From: Catenulispora rubra
Lineage (GTDB): Bacteria > Actinomycetota > Actinomycetes > Streptomycetales > Catenulisporaceae
Length of the DNA stretch: 64,000 bases
Assembly (NCBI RefSeq): GCF_015356825.1
Contig: NZ_JAACYW010000002.1
Span: 1-64,000 of the forward strand
Direction: 5' to 3'
The position numbers and the translations under genes are program-made. Positions within the stretch are counted from its first letter, which is position 1, and every line of letters starts with the position of its first letter. Under the pieces are notes generated by a model. The model ran no database searches. It had not been told where the DNA came from and saw nothing but the letters and a program-made list of their open reading frames with translations. Shown here in pieces: positions 15,879 to 23,910 of the stretch.

Positions 15879-17362
15879 CGGGTGCCCCCGGGGAACGAGA
15901 TCGGTGCTGCGGCGGAGAGCAGATGGGCCAGGGGCCAGGCGGCGACGCCGATGACCGCCACGACCAGCAGGGCGCTGATCAGCGGCGCCTGCGTGCGCAG
16001 CGCGGCCGCCGTCGCTGCGGGGCTGCCTTGCAGTGGATCCGGGCCGGTGAGCATGCGGAGCGTGTGTGCGGCCAGTGCCGCAAAGGCCACCAGCATCAGC
16101 GTGAACGCGGCGGCGGTCGGCCAGCCGAGTCCGGCGGCGAAGCCGGCGCGGGCGATGCCCAACTCGGAGGCGAACAGGGAGAACGGCGGGAAGCCGAGCA
16201 GTACCAGCACCGCCGCGCCGAAGGTCCCGGCCAGCACCGGCGTGCGGGCCGCGAGTCCCCGGACGGAGTCGATCTGGCTGGTGTGCTCGGCGTGCAGGAT
16301 CTGCCCGGATGCGCAGAAGGCCACCGATTTGCCCAGGCCGTGTCCGGCGATGTGCAGCAGGACTGCGGACATCGCCAGGCGGCTGCCAGCGGCGGCGCCC
16401 AGGGCCATGAGCCCCATGTGTTCCATGGAGGAGTAGGCCAGCATCCGCTTGTAGTCGCGCTGCCCGATCAGCAGCAGCGCGGCCACGGTGAGCGTGGCCA
16501 GGGCGGCGATCAGGAGCAGGATCCGGATGAACCCGGTGCCCAGCGCGGCGTCGGCGACCTGTCTGGTGCGTAGGATCACCGAGAAGGACACCGACAGCAG
16601 CACCCCCGACATCAGGGCGCTGACGGGGGCGGGGGCCTGGCTGTGGGCGTCGGGCAGCCAGGAGTGCAGCGGGGCGAGCCCGGCCTTGGCGCCGAACCCC
16701 AGAACGATCAGGGCCACGGCCATCCGGGTCGCCGCGGGATCCAGCTGCTTGGCATGCGAGGTGAGGGCGTCGAAGTCCAAGGCCGAGGATTCCGAAAGGC
16801 CGGCGTGGCGTGCCGCCGCGTACAAGATGACGATGCCCAAAAGGGCCAGGGCGATTCCGACCGAGCAGATCACCACGTACTTCCACGCCGCTTCCACCGC
16901 GGCGCGGGAGCGTTTGTGTCCGACCAGGAACGCGGTCACGGTCGTGGTGGCCTCGATCGCCACCCAGGTCAGGCCGAGGTTCCCCGCCACGACTGCCAGG
17001 GCCATGGCTGCCAGGAACGCCTGGACCAGCACGGCGTAGCGGCGCTCGGAGCCGGGGTCGCCGTGGCCGTCGGCGCGTTCGCCGGCCAGGTAGCCGGGGC
17101 TGGCCGCGCAGGCTACGGCCGCGACGGCGCCGATGACGATCAGTAGGAATCCGGCCAGGGGATCGGCGGACAGCCAGCCAGCCGCCGCGTCGAACGCGCC
17201 GTCACGAACGGTCCGCACGGCCAAGAGGATCCCGGTGGTGAAGACGAGCAGAGCCGAGACGGTACCCAGATGCGTGGTGCCCGGCCGCCAGCCGGTGAGC
17301 AGATATGCCAGGGCGGCCAGGGCAGGGACGGCGACCGGGGCCAGGAGCAGCACAGTGTTCAT
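15875..17362 (-). CDS. hyfF: HyfF/NuoN-like antiporter subunit
   Basis: A 495-residue membrane protein with about 13-14 transmembrane segments of the proton-conducting antiporter family. The conserved lysine helix reads GFGAKAGLAPLHSWLPDAHS, followed by PVSALMSGVLLSVSF; LAYSSMEHMGLMALG is another family motif. In this complex it would move protons or sodium across the membrane. The ATG overlaps the preceding stop by one base (TGATG). Confidence 0.9.
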   Translation of the reverse strand: MNTVLLLAPVAVPALAALAYLLTGWRPGTTHLGTVSALLVFTTGILLAVRTVRDGAFDAAAGWLSADPLAGFLLIVIGAVAAVACAASPGYLAGERADGHGDPGSERRYAVLVQAFLAAMALAVVAGNLGLTWVAIEATTTVTAFLVGHKRSRAAVEAAWKYVVICSVGIALALLGIVILYAAARHAGLSESSALDFDALTSHAKQLDPAATRMAVALIVLGFGAKAGLAPLHSWLPDAHSQAPAPVSALMSGVLLSVSFSVILRTRQVADAALGTGFIRILLLIAALATLTVAALLLIGQRDYKRMLAYSSMEHMGLMALGAAAGSRLAMSAVLLHIAGHGLGKSVAFCASGQILHAEHTSQIDSVRGLAARTPVLAGTFGAAVLVLLGFPPFSLFASELGIARAGFAAGLGWPTAAAFTLMLVAFAALAAHTLRMLTGPDPLQGSPAATAAALRTQAPLISALLVVAVIGVAAWPLAHLLSAAAPISFPGGTR

Positions 17363-18045
17363 CAGTCGTGCAGCTCCCGCAGGTCATCGAGGTCGGTGGC
17401 GCCGAACGCCGATTGCATGCGCACCGTCAGCACCCGCAGGACGAGCACCACCAGCAGCAGGTCGAAGGAGATCCCGATCTCCACCAGCAGCGGAACCCCG
17501 GCCGCGGCCAGAAACGCCACCGCGGTGATCCCGTTGTCCAGCAACAGGAACCCGGCCACCTGCGACAGGGCTTTGCGCCGGGCGACCAGCATGAACAGCC
17601 CGATCAGCACCGAGGCCAAACCGACCGGCAGCGCCCGGGCCCCGACCGATCCCTCAAGCCGCGCCAGCGGCTGGGCCACCGCATAGGCCAGCAGCACCAG
17701 CGCGGCGGCGGACAGCAATGAGGCGGCGACGTTCACCAACGGCTCGCTTTCCCGGTCCTCGGCAGAGGCAGCCAGGGCCCGCCGAGCCAGGCCCGGGAGC
17801 ACGCCGGCGCGCAACACCCCGACCCCGGCGGCGACCGCGTACAACTCGGGATGGTGCTGGTCGGCTCCGAGCGCGGCGGCGATCACTGCCAGGGCCGCGC
17901 CCTGCACCGCGAGCATTCCGATCACTGCCGACAAATCCCGACGCCACAGTGCGCCGACCGCCGCGAGCAGGAACACGCCGCTGGCGAAGTCGAGCAACTG
18001 CACACTGGCCGCACCGTTCACACCGATCAGACTCCTCACCTTCAC
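17362..18045 (-). CDS. hyfE: HyfE-like membrane subunit
   Basis: A 227-residue protein with about six hydrophobic helices (for example GVFLLAAVGALWRRDLSAVI and LPVGLASVLIGLFMLVARRK), matching the HyfE subunit in size, order and topology; it is NuoK-related in part. Start GTG 18045 overlaps the hyfC stop as GTGA. It links the antiporter modules to the NuoH-like subunit. Confidence 0.82.
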   Translation of the reverse strand: MKVRSLIGVNGAASVQLLDFASGVFLLAAVGALWRRDLSAVIGMLAVQGAALAVIAAALGADQHHPELYAVAAGVGVLRAGVLPGLARRALAASAEDRESEPLVNVAASLLSAAALVLLAYAVAQPLARLEGSVGARALPVGLASVLIGLFMLVARRKALSQVAGFLLLDNGITAVAFLAAAGVPLLVEIGISFDLLLVVLVLRVLTVRMQSAFGATDLDDLRELHD

Positions 18046-19013
18046 AGGAAGAACGACGCCGCGACCGCGAGCACGGACAACAGGAACGACCCGGCCAACA
18101 GCTCCGGCACCCGGAACAGCCGCAGCTTGGCCATGAACACCTCACCGGCGGCCAGCACCGCCCCGAGAACGCCGACCTTGACCACGAACGACGCGGTCCC
18201 GCCGAGGACGGCCAGGGCCCCGGTGGAGGTGGCGGTGCCCCAGGGCAGGAACAACGCCGACCACAACCCGAGCAGCACCGACAACCGCATCGCCGCCGCC
18301 AGCTCGACCAGTGCCAGATCAGGGCCGGAATACTCCAGCACCATCGCCTCGTGCACCATGGTCAGTTCCAGGTGCGTGGACGGGTTGTCCACCGGCAGCC
18401 GGCCGGCCTCGGCCAGCACCACGGCCGCCAGCGCGAACGCCGCCAGCACGCTGACCGGTGACACCACCCGTCCGGCGTCCTTCAATCCGGCATCGACGAT
18501 CGCCGGGAGATTGGTCGATCCGACCCGGGTGGACAGCGCGAAGGTGGCCACCAACACGGTGGGCTCGGCCAGCGCGGTGATCGTCATCTCCCGGCTGGCG
18601 CCCATGCCGCCGAACGCGGTGCCGGTGTCCAGACCGGCCAGCGCCAGCACCGCCGTCCCCAACGTCAGCAACGCCACCACCGCGATCAGGTCCGCCGCCT
18701 GGCCCAGACCGGTGTCCACCGACACGAACGGAATGGCGGCGGCGACCACCGCGGTGGCGGCGACCTGCAACAGCGGCGCGGTCCGGAACACCGGACCGGT
18801 ACCGTGCGGGTCCAGCGGTTCCTTGCGCATCAGCTTTCGAAGATCCCGCCACGGCTGGCCGATCCCGGCCCCGGCACGGCCCTCCATCCTGGCCCGCACC
18901 TGCCGCATCATCCCGACCAGCAACGGCGCACCGGCCACCGTGAGGACCACCTGAACGGCCGAGACCGCGATCCCGGCCCCGGTCACCGTCCCGAACGCCG
19001 CTGCCGCGCTCAT
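18042..19013 (-). CDS. hyfC: HyfC/HycD (NuoH-like) membrane subunit
   Basis: A 323-residue NuoH-type subunit with about eight membrane helices. Family features are PLLVGMMRQVRARMEGRAG near the N-terminus and an acidic loop EAGRLPVDNPSTHLELTMVH, the conserved E/D-rich quinone- or proton-pathway segment. ATG 19013 overlaps the hyfB stop (ATGA). It anchors the peripheral arm to the membrane arm. Confidence 0.9.
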   Translation of the reverse strand: MSAAAAFGTVTGAGIAVSAVQVVLTVAGAPLLVGMMRQVRARMEGRAGAGIGQPWRDLRKLMRKEPLDPHGTGPVFRTAPLLQVAATAVVAAAIPFVSVDTGLGQAADLIAVVALLTLGTAVLALAGLDTGTAFGGMGASREMTITALAEPTVLVATFALSTRVGSTNLPAIVDAGLKDAGRVVSPVSVLAAFALAAVVLAEAGRLPVDNPSTHLELTMVHEAMVLEYSGPDLALVELAAAMRLSVLLGLWSALFLPWGTATSTGALAVLGGTASFVVKVGVLGAVLAAGEVFMAKLRLFRVPELLAGSFLLSVLAVAASFFL

Positions 19014-21025
19014 TTGACCGCCGCCAACGCCACCAACAGCACCACCAGAGAGGAGAAGGCATACCCGAGATAGCGGTGCACCGAGCCGTTGGCCAACACC
19101 CGCGCCCGCTGCCCGCACCAGCGCACCGCCGCCAGCACCGGGCCGTAGAGGCGGTGCTCGATCCGGTCCGGCACCGCACGGTGGTAGGAGACCCGCTCCA
19201 CCAGATACGCCGACTCCACCACCGGGGTCACATTGACGTCCGACTCCGGCGCGAGCACATCGTCGAAGACCCGCTGCAACGGCTCAGCGAACGAAGTCGC
19301 CGTGTACTGCATGCGGGCACTGGGGGGACCGGCGCCGCAATCCCACAGCGGCACCGCTTTGCGGCGTGCCCCGGCAACCAGCCGCAGAACCCCTGCCAGC
19401 ACCATCGTGACGCCGACCGTCCCGGCCACCACCAGCAGCGGCGACATCGTCGACCCCAGGACCGTCAGCTTCGCCCGCACCGCCGCACCCGCGGCCGTAC
19501 CACCGGGGCCGGCCTGGGCCACCGCGCGAGACAGCCCGGAACCGGTGATCCCCGGGGCGACCGCGAGGACCGTCGCGGCACCGGCCAGCAAGATCATGGC
19601 TGCCAGCATCGGCGCCGGCGACTCCTTCGCCGACGCCGCGCCGTCGCTGCGCGGACGGGCCAGGAATCCCGTGCCCAACGCTTTGACGAATGTGGCCACC
19701 GCCAAGCCCGCCGACAACGCCACCGCCGCCACCGCGATCGGCAGCACTACCGACACGACTATCCCCGGCACCGCCAGCCCGTGGATCAGCGACTGCAGCA
19801 GCAGCCACTCCGAGACGAACCCCGCCCCGCCCGGAAGTGCCGCCGCACCCAGCGCACCGACCGTGAACACCGCTGTGGTCACCGGCATCGCCGTCCGCAG
19901 GCCGCCGAGCACGTCCAGATCCCGGGCGCCGGTGGCCCGCAGCACCGAGCCCGCGCCGGCGAACAGCAGGGCCTTGAACGCGCTGTGCATCACGACGTGC
20001 AGCAACGCCGCACCCAGCGCGATCCCCGCCAGCTCCGGCCGCCCCGTTGAACGGAACAGCCCGGCCGCCCCGATCCCGAGCACGATCAGCCCCATGTTCT
20101 CCGTGGTCGAATACGCCAGCAGCCGCTTCAGATCGGCCGTCACCGACGCCTGCAAGATCCCGTAGACGGCCGACAGCGCGCCGGCGGCCATGGCCAGCAG
20201 CCACCACCACCGAGGTCCGCCGCCCAGCAGATCCATCCCGACCCTGATCAGGCCGTAGCCGCCCAGGTTCACCATCACCGCGCTCATCAGCGCCGACACC
20301 GGACTCGGCGCCTCCGGGTGCGCGCGCGGCAGCCAGGCGTGCAGCGGCACGATCCCCGCCTTCGACCCGAACCCGGCCAGGACCAGCACGAACACCGTCC
20401 CCCGCAGCACCGGAGACAGGTGCGGCGCGGCAGCCCGGATCGCCGTGAAGGTCTCTCCGTGCGCCGCGGCGGCCAGCCACGCCAGCGCCACAAGAATGAG
20501 GACGAACCCGAGCTGCGTCATCACGGCATACCAAAGCCCGGCCTCGGCGACCTGCTCACGCTTGCGGTGCTCAGTGAGCACCAGCAACAACGAGCAGACA
20601 GCCATCAGCTCCCAGAACACCAGGAACGTCGACACACTCGCAGCCGCTGGAACAAGCACCATGGCCACGGCGAACAACGGCAGCAACGCCGACGCCACCC
20701 GGCCTGGATCATGCCCTCGGCTGCTGTAGCCGATCCCGTATACCGCGACCGCGAAGACCACCGCCCCGGCGACCGCGATGAACAATCCCGACAGGGCATC
20801 AACCCCCAGATACACCCCGCCCAGCGGAAGCAGATTCGGGAATGTTGCGCTGAAGGTCCGCCCGGACAGCGCCGCCCCGCCGACGGCCACCGCGGTCGCG
20901 CCCAGCGATGCCGTCAGCACCCCGATCACTGCCGCACGGAACCGCTCCGGCAGGGCGAGCCCGGCCACGGAGGCGGCAGCTGCGAACCCGGCCGAACCGG
21001 CCAACCCCGCACCGATCAAACTCAC
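19010..21025 (-). CDS. hyfB: HyfB/NuoL-like antiporter subunit
   Basis: A 671-residue membrane protein with about 14-16 helices. The antiporter core carries FWELMAVCSLLLVLTEH (conserved Glu), GSKAGIVPLHAWLPRAHP (conserved Lys) and LLAYSTTENMGLIVLGIG. The C-terminal part after about 550 is a hydrophilic tail with a final helix. I chose GTG 21025 because it overlaps the NuoB-like stop (GTGA), as every other junction in this operon overlaps. Confidence 0.9.
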   Translation of the reverse strand: MSLIGAGLAGSAGFAAAASVAGLALPERFRAAVIGVLTASLGATAVAVGGAALSGRTFSATFPNLLPLGGVYLGVDALSGLFIAVAGAVVFAVAVYGIGYSSRGHDPGRVASALLPLFAVAMVLVPAAASVSTFLVFWELMAVCSLLLVLTEHRKREQVAEAGLWYAVMTQLGFVLILVALAWLAAAAHGETFTAIRAAAPHLSPVLRGTVFVLVLAGFGSKAGIVPLHAWLPRAHPEAPSPVSALMSAVMVNLGGYGLIRVGMDLLGGGPRWWWLLAMAAGALSAVYGILQASVTADLKRLLAYSTTENMGLIVLGIGAAGLFRSTGRPELAGIALGAALLHVVMHSAFKALLFAGAGSVLRATGARDLDVLGGLRTAMPVTTAVFTVGALGAAALPGGAGFVSEWLLLQSLIHGLAVPGIVVSVVLPIAVAAVALSAGLAVATFVKALGTGFLARPRSDGAASAKESPAPMLAAMILLAGAATVLAVAPGITGSGLSRAVAQAGPGGTAAGAAVRAKLTVLGSTMSPLLVVAGTVGVTMVLAGVLRLVAGARRKAVPLWDCGAGPPSARMQYTATSFAEPLQRVFDDVLAPESDVNVTPVVESAYLVERVSYHRAVPDRIEHRLYGPVLAAVRWCGQRARVLANGSVHRYLGYAFSSLVVLLVALAAVK

Positions 21026-21513
21026 CGGCCGGTCACCTGCCGCAACGCGGCCACAATCGCCTCCGGCGCCGGTGGACAACCCGGCACTCTGATATCGACA
21101 GGCACCACATCGTCCACGCCACCGACCACGCCATATCCGCCGGCGAACTCCCCACAGCCGATCGCGCAGTCCCCGACCGCCACCACCAGCCGCGGCTCTG
21201 GAACCGCGGCATGCGTACGCTTCAGCGCCACCGCCATGTTCCGAGTAACCGGACCGGTCACCGCCAACACATCCGCGTGCCGCGGCGAGGCCACCAGCCG
21301 CACCCCGTATCGGTCGGCGTCGTACACCGGCCCGAACGCCTGCCCGATCTCGATCTCACAGCCGTTGCACGAACCGGCATCCACACACCGCACCTGCGCC
21401 GACCCCGCCAAGGTACGCTCAGGCAGCGGACCGGGCTCGCGGACGGGAGCGGGCTCGGCCATCCGACCCGCCTTGCGGATCATGCTCAGCAAACTCTTCA
21501 CAAGCGTCCTCAC
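21022..21513 (-). CDS. hyfI: NuoB/HyfI-like small subunit with [4Fe-4S] ligands
   Basis: A protein of about 163 residues of the NuoB/HycG family. It keeps the N2-type cluster ligands: two Cys in SCNGCEIEIG, the third in VGDCAIGCG and the last in VPGCPPAP, so an iron-sulfur centre is likely even though the large subunit has no NiFe site. The start is uncertain (GTG 21531, 21516 or 21513). It is the first structural gene after arsR; no ferredoxin-like HyfA/HyfH partner is encoded nearby, so the electron donor is unclear. Confidence 0.88.
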   Translation of the reverse strand: MRTLVKSLLSMIRKAGRMAEPAPVREPGPLPERTLAGSAQVRCVDAGSCNGCEIEIGQAFGPVYDADRYGVRLVASPRHADVLAVTGPVTRNMAVALKRTHAAVPEPRLVVAVGDCAIGCGEFAGGYGVVGGVDDVVPVDIRVPGCPPAPEAIVAALRQVTGR

Positions 21514-21617
21514 CACACCGGCGGAAACCACGGGTTCCGATGCGTGAACGCGCTGCGGGCTTCAGCAGCCGCCGCCAGGCGTCACGCATGGCCAGACACG
21601 AGACGATCCGCAGACGA

Positions 21618-21956
21618 TCAGGAGGAGTCAGCCTCCTGCAACTCGGCCAACAGCTCCGACTGGCCCACCAGCAACTCGGTGAGAATCCGCCGCGCGGCCC
21701 GCAGCAGGTCGGACACATCCGTGCCGGCCAGGGCATACACGACGGTCGAGCTCTCACGCGCGGCGGTCACGATGCCGTAGCGGCGCAGCACACCCAGCTG
21801 CTGGGACAGGTTGGACGCCTCGATGTCGACGTCCGCAAGGAGGTCGCGGACCGGCTTGGGCCCGTCGCACAACAGCTCCAGCACGCGGATCCGCACCGGG
21901 TGTGCGAGCATCCGGAAAAGATCGGCCTTGGCCTGATACAGCGGAACCGGTGACAT
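21618..21956 (-). CDS. ArsR/SmtB-family repressor 2
   Basis: A 112-residue winged-helix regulator nearly identical in layout to the one at 9590-9949: KADLFRMLAHPVRIRVLELL, EASNLSQQLGVLRRYGIVTA and wing ARESSTVVYALAG. No CVC metal motif. It lies 9 nt after the small helical protein and about 105 nt before the NuoB-like gene. An ArsR gene in front of these six subunits is the same order as Rv0081-Rv0087 of Mycobacterium tuberculosis. It is likely autoregulated through operator copy C. Confidence 0.88.
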   Translation of the reverse strand: MSPVPLYQAKADLFRMLAHPVRIRVLELLCDGPKPVRDLLADVDIEASNLSQQLGVLRRYGIVTAARESSTVVYALAGTDVSDLLRAARRILTELLVGQSELLAELQEADSS

Positions 21957-21965
21957 CGGAACCTC

Positions 21966-22175
21966 CTATCCTCGTGCGGCGCCTTGGCCGCCCAGACCGG
22001 CCTGCAACACCGGGTCCGCCAGCCTCATCCCGTACTCGGCCGCGGCCACGGACAGACACCGCAGACGTTGTTCGTTCAGCTGGATCCCGCCGACATCGCC
22101 GGTATCGCGGGCGGCGGCCAGCTCCCTGCGCGCCGAAACGATACCTGCGCGCAGATCCGCGGTGAGGAGTTGCAC
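21966..22175 (-). CDS. Small helical protein paired with ArsR 2
   Basis: A 69-residue helical protein. I place the start at GTG 22175 because GGAAGGAAGG precedes it at proper spacing; the open frame extends to 22235 but that longer start would lie within the promoter. Its core IVSARRELAAARDTGDVGGI matches the pattern of the other three ArsR-linked small proteins. Function unknown. Confidence 0.65.
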   Translation of the reverse strand: MQLLTADLRAGIVSARRELAAARDTGDVGGIQLNEQRLRCLSVAAAEYGMRLADPVLQAGLGGQGAARG

Positions 22176-22227
22176 GCACCTTCCTTCCGACGCACCTGGC
22201 CTGCAACCGCCAGAGTGGGCGGAAGAT

Positions 22228-22259
22228 CCCATCATGTCTCAGGTTGAAGAACTCTTCAA
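22228..22259 (-). promoter_or_regulatory. ArsR-type operator/promoter, copy C
   Basis: A perfect palindrome TTGAAG-AACT-CTTCAA lies at 22244-22259. On the minus strand TTGAAG is the -35, 17 nt separate it from -10 CATGAT (22236-22231), and transcription runs into the small-protein/arsR/hydrogenase-like operon. No -10 is present in the other direction, so this copy is unidirectional. Confidence 0.65.
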
Positions 22260-22431
22260 TGCGCCATGCCGACTGCGTCGGCCCCTCTTTCCGGGCTCTG
22301 CGACATTCGACTCAACGGGTCCAGACGGGGGGAGTGCGGTCTATCGCTGCGCCGTTTCCAGCCGTCCGTGGCAGCGGCGCACATCGCGACGTATGTAGCC
22401 ATGACGGCGACGAGAACGACCCGAATGCTGT

Positions 22432-22614
22432 CTAGGATCGCTGCTGGCCTTCGGAGCTCGGGTCGTCGAGGCCCTCCCTGTCGGCGCCGTCATGCTTGCC
22501 TGCGGCTGCGGTCCCCAACTCGCTCTGCAGGCGCGCCAGATCCGAGCCGTGGTCGGCGTACTTCAACTGGCGGGCGATCTTCGTCTGCTTCGCTTTGGCC
22601 CGACCGCGTCCCAT
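22432..22614 (-). CDS. DUF3073 protein, copy 2
   Basis: A 60-residue protein starting at ATG 22614 with GGAGG six bases upstream. It begins MGRGRAKAKQTKIARQLKYA and continues DHGSDLARLQSELGT, the DUF3073 signature, with an acidic, low-complexity tail. It is more similar to the usual family N-terminus than copy 1. Leftward promoter D, with its ArsR-type operator, lies about 140 nt upstream. Function unknown. Confidence 0.82.
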   Translation of the reverse strand: MGRGRAKAKQTKIARQLKYADHGSDLARLQSELGTAAAGKHDGADREGLDDPSSEGQQRS

Positions 22615-22754
22615 CACATACCTCCATGGTGGCCCCGGGCTTTGCTTCACCCCGCGCATTCGATCCGAGACCGAGAGCCCGACGCTACCCTCCCGCGGCA
22701 CCGTCTCGAACTCGTCTACGCGCCCCTGTCTGTCGCCCAGGCGAGATGGGCTGC

Positions 22755-22793
22755 CCCATCATGTGTCCGATTGAAGAATCTTTCAACTATGAT
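22755..22793. promoter_or_regulatory. Bidirectional ArsR-type operator/promoter, copy D
   Basis: The palindrome TTGAAG-AATC-TTTCAA is at 22771-22786. Leftward: -35 TTGAAA, 17 nt, -10 CATGAT (22763-22758), toward DUF3073. Rightward: -10 TATGAT (22788-22793) with the palindrome filling the 17-nt spacer, toward DUF2795. One bound repressor could silence both genes. Confidence 0.65.
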
Positions 22794-22799
22794 AGCCGT

Positions 22800-22832
22800 G
22801 ATCCGCGCCCGGGCCGTTTCCGGGCGTGGATC
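22800..22832 (+). promoter_or_regulatory. 5'-terminal mRNA hairpin of DUF2795 leader
   Basis: Arms GATCCGCGCCCGG (22800-22812) and CCGGGCGTGGATC (22820-22832) form a 13-bp stem with one G-U pair and a 7-nt loop. The hairpin begins 6 nt after the -10 TATGAT, so it should be the very 5' end of the transcript. Confidence 0.6.
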
Positions 22833-22947
22833 GTCCAGGCCGCTCCACCGGGCGGGTCGGTCTGCGTCGGAGTGCGGATCCGGCGCGGACCAGTTCGTGC
22901 CCGACCGATACCGGTCCACCCATCCGCTGGAGAAACGGAAGACGCCG

Positions 22948-23145
22948 ATGGCCGTCACCCGCAGTGAAATCGCCGACCACATCGCGGACGTCCCGCTGCC
23001 CGCCGACCGTTCCGACCTGCTGGCCGCCGCCGTCACCAGCGGAGCATCGCCGGAATTGATCACGCTGCTGGAAAGTCTGCCGCCCCGCACCTTTGGGACG
23101 CTGCGCGACCTGTGGCCCTACCTGCGCCACGTCCCGATCGACTGA
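22948..23145 (+). CDS. DUF2795 protein
   Basis: A 65-residue protein: MAVTRSEIADHIADVPLPAD followed by LITLLESLPPRTFGTLRDLW. It matches the short DUF2795 family common in actinobacteria, whose function is unknown. The start follows GGAAG by five bases. It is driven by the rightward half of promoter D after a leader that opens with a hairpin. Confidence 0.72.
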   Translation: MAVTRSEIADHIADVPLPADRSDLLAAAVTSGASPELITLLESLPPRTFGTLRDLWPYLRHVPID

Positions 23146-23232
23146 CCCAGGGCGCATGTTCGCACCGTTCGACCCCTGGAAGGTGCCTCGCTCAAGCGTG
23201 ACACGCGGGTGAACACCTAACCATTTCGTTGA

Positions 23233-23255
23233 TTGAAGATGTCTTCAACTATGAT
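23233..23255 (+). promoter_or_regulatory. ArsR-type operator/promoter, copy E
   Basis: A perfect palindrome TTGAAG-ATGT-CTTCAA (23233-23248) is followed by -10 TATGAT (23250-23255), the same layout as the rightward side of copy D. The leftward -10 (AATGGT) is weak. It reads toward the second RbpA paralogue. Confidence 0.62.
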
Positions 23256-23262
23256 CCTCGAT

Positions 23263-23301
23263 GATCCGCGCGCGGTGATTCACGAGCGCCGAGCGCGGAT
23301 C
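23263..23301 (+). promoter_or_regulatory. 5'-terminal mRNA hairpin of RbpA-like 2 leader
   Basis: Arms GATCCGCGC (23263-23271) and GCGCGGATC (23293-23301) pair perfectly; an inner GTG/CAC pair may extend the stem. It starts 7 nt after the -10, matching the hairpins at 22800 and at 5248 (minus strand). Confidence 0.55.
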
Positions 23302-23406
23302 GCCCAACCCCCGAGCCCGGGCCCGCGTCCGGCCCGGCTCGGGTCCAGACGATCGATCACCCATCGGCGTCCTGCACCACGGGGCATGACCAAGGAGATG
23401 GTGGAT

Positions 23407-23751
23407 TTGGCACACGGCAATGCCATTCGCGGCACGCGAGTCGGGGCGGGGCCGTCAGGGGAAGACGACCGGGGCGGCGACGGCGCCGAGCGGCGCCGCG
23501 TGGACTATTTCTGTTCCCGCGGCCATCGCAGTCGGCTGATCTTCGCTGCGGAGGCGGAAGTTCCCAAGTTTTGGGACTGCCCGCGCTGCGGATTACCGGC
23601 CGGACTTGATGAGCACAGCGCGCCTGGGGCTAACTCCTATGCGGCGGTGCCCTACAGAACCCATATGGCATACGTCCGGGAGCGCCGCAGCGACGAAGAC
23701 GGCCAAGCGCTCCTGGATGAGGCTTTGGCCAAGCTGCGCGGAACCTCATAG
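23407..23751 (+). CDS. RbpA-like RNA polymerase-binding protein (paralogue 2)
   Basis: A protein of about 114 residues of the RbpA family: LAHGNAIRGTRVGAGPSGED, Cys-containing core YFCSRGHRSRL and WDCPRCGLPAGLD, and sigma-contacting end YRTHMAYVRERRSDEDGQA. I favour the TTG start at 23407 because AAGGAG lies nine bases upstream and family members begin near GNAIRG; ATG 23386 and 23398 are alternatives. Promoter E, with hairpin leader, lies about 150 nt upstream. Together with the copy at 4764 it may redirect RNA polymerase in the condition sensed by the ArsR proteins. Confidence 0.82.
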   Translation: MAHGNAIRGTRVGAGPSGEDDRGGDGAERRRVDYFCSRGHRSRLIFAAEAEVPKFWDCPRCGLPAGLDEHSAPGANSYAAVPYRTHMAYVRERRSDEDGQALLDEALAKLRGTS

Positions 23752-23910
23752 GGCGGGACCGCGTCATGCCCTGCTCGTGCTGTGCTCACGCATCGCGGTA
23801 GTGATGCACACTCGCGGGCTTGCTGAACCCCTGCTCGCCGCACACGAAGTGTCCGAGACGGCGCCAGTAGCGATCGTCGACAACCTCAGCAGCACCAAGA
23901 AAGGCCCGCG

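Noticed and set aside
14376-21513. Annotation as an active formate hydrogenlyase or NiFe hydrogenase
   Set aside because: All four nickel-ligand cysteines are replaced in the large subunit, so hydrogen turnover is not supported.
21514-21600. A possible 20-30 residue peptide (ending THRNPWFPPVW) whose stop overlaps the NuoB-like GTG start
   Set aside because: It needs a frameshift to have a start, is very short, and matches nothing I recognise; the GTGA overlap could be chance.
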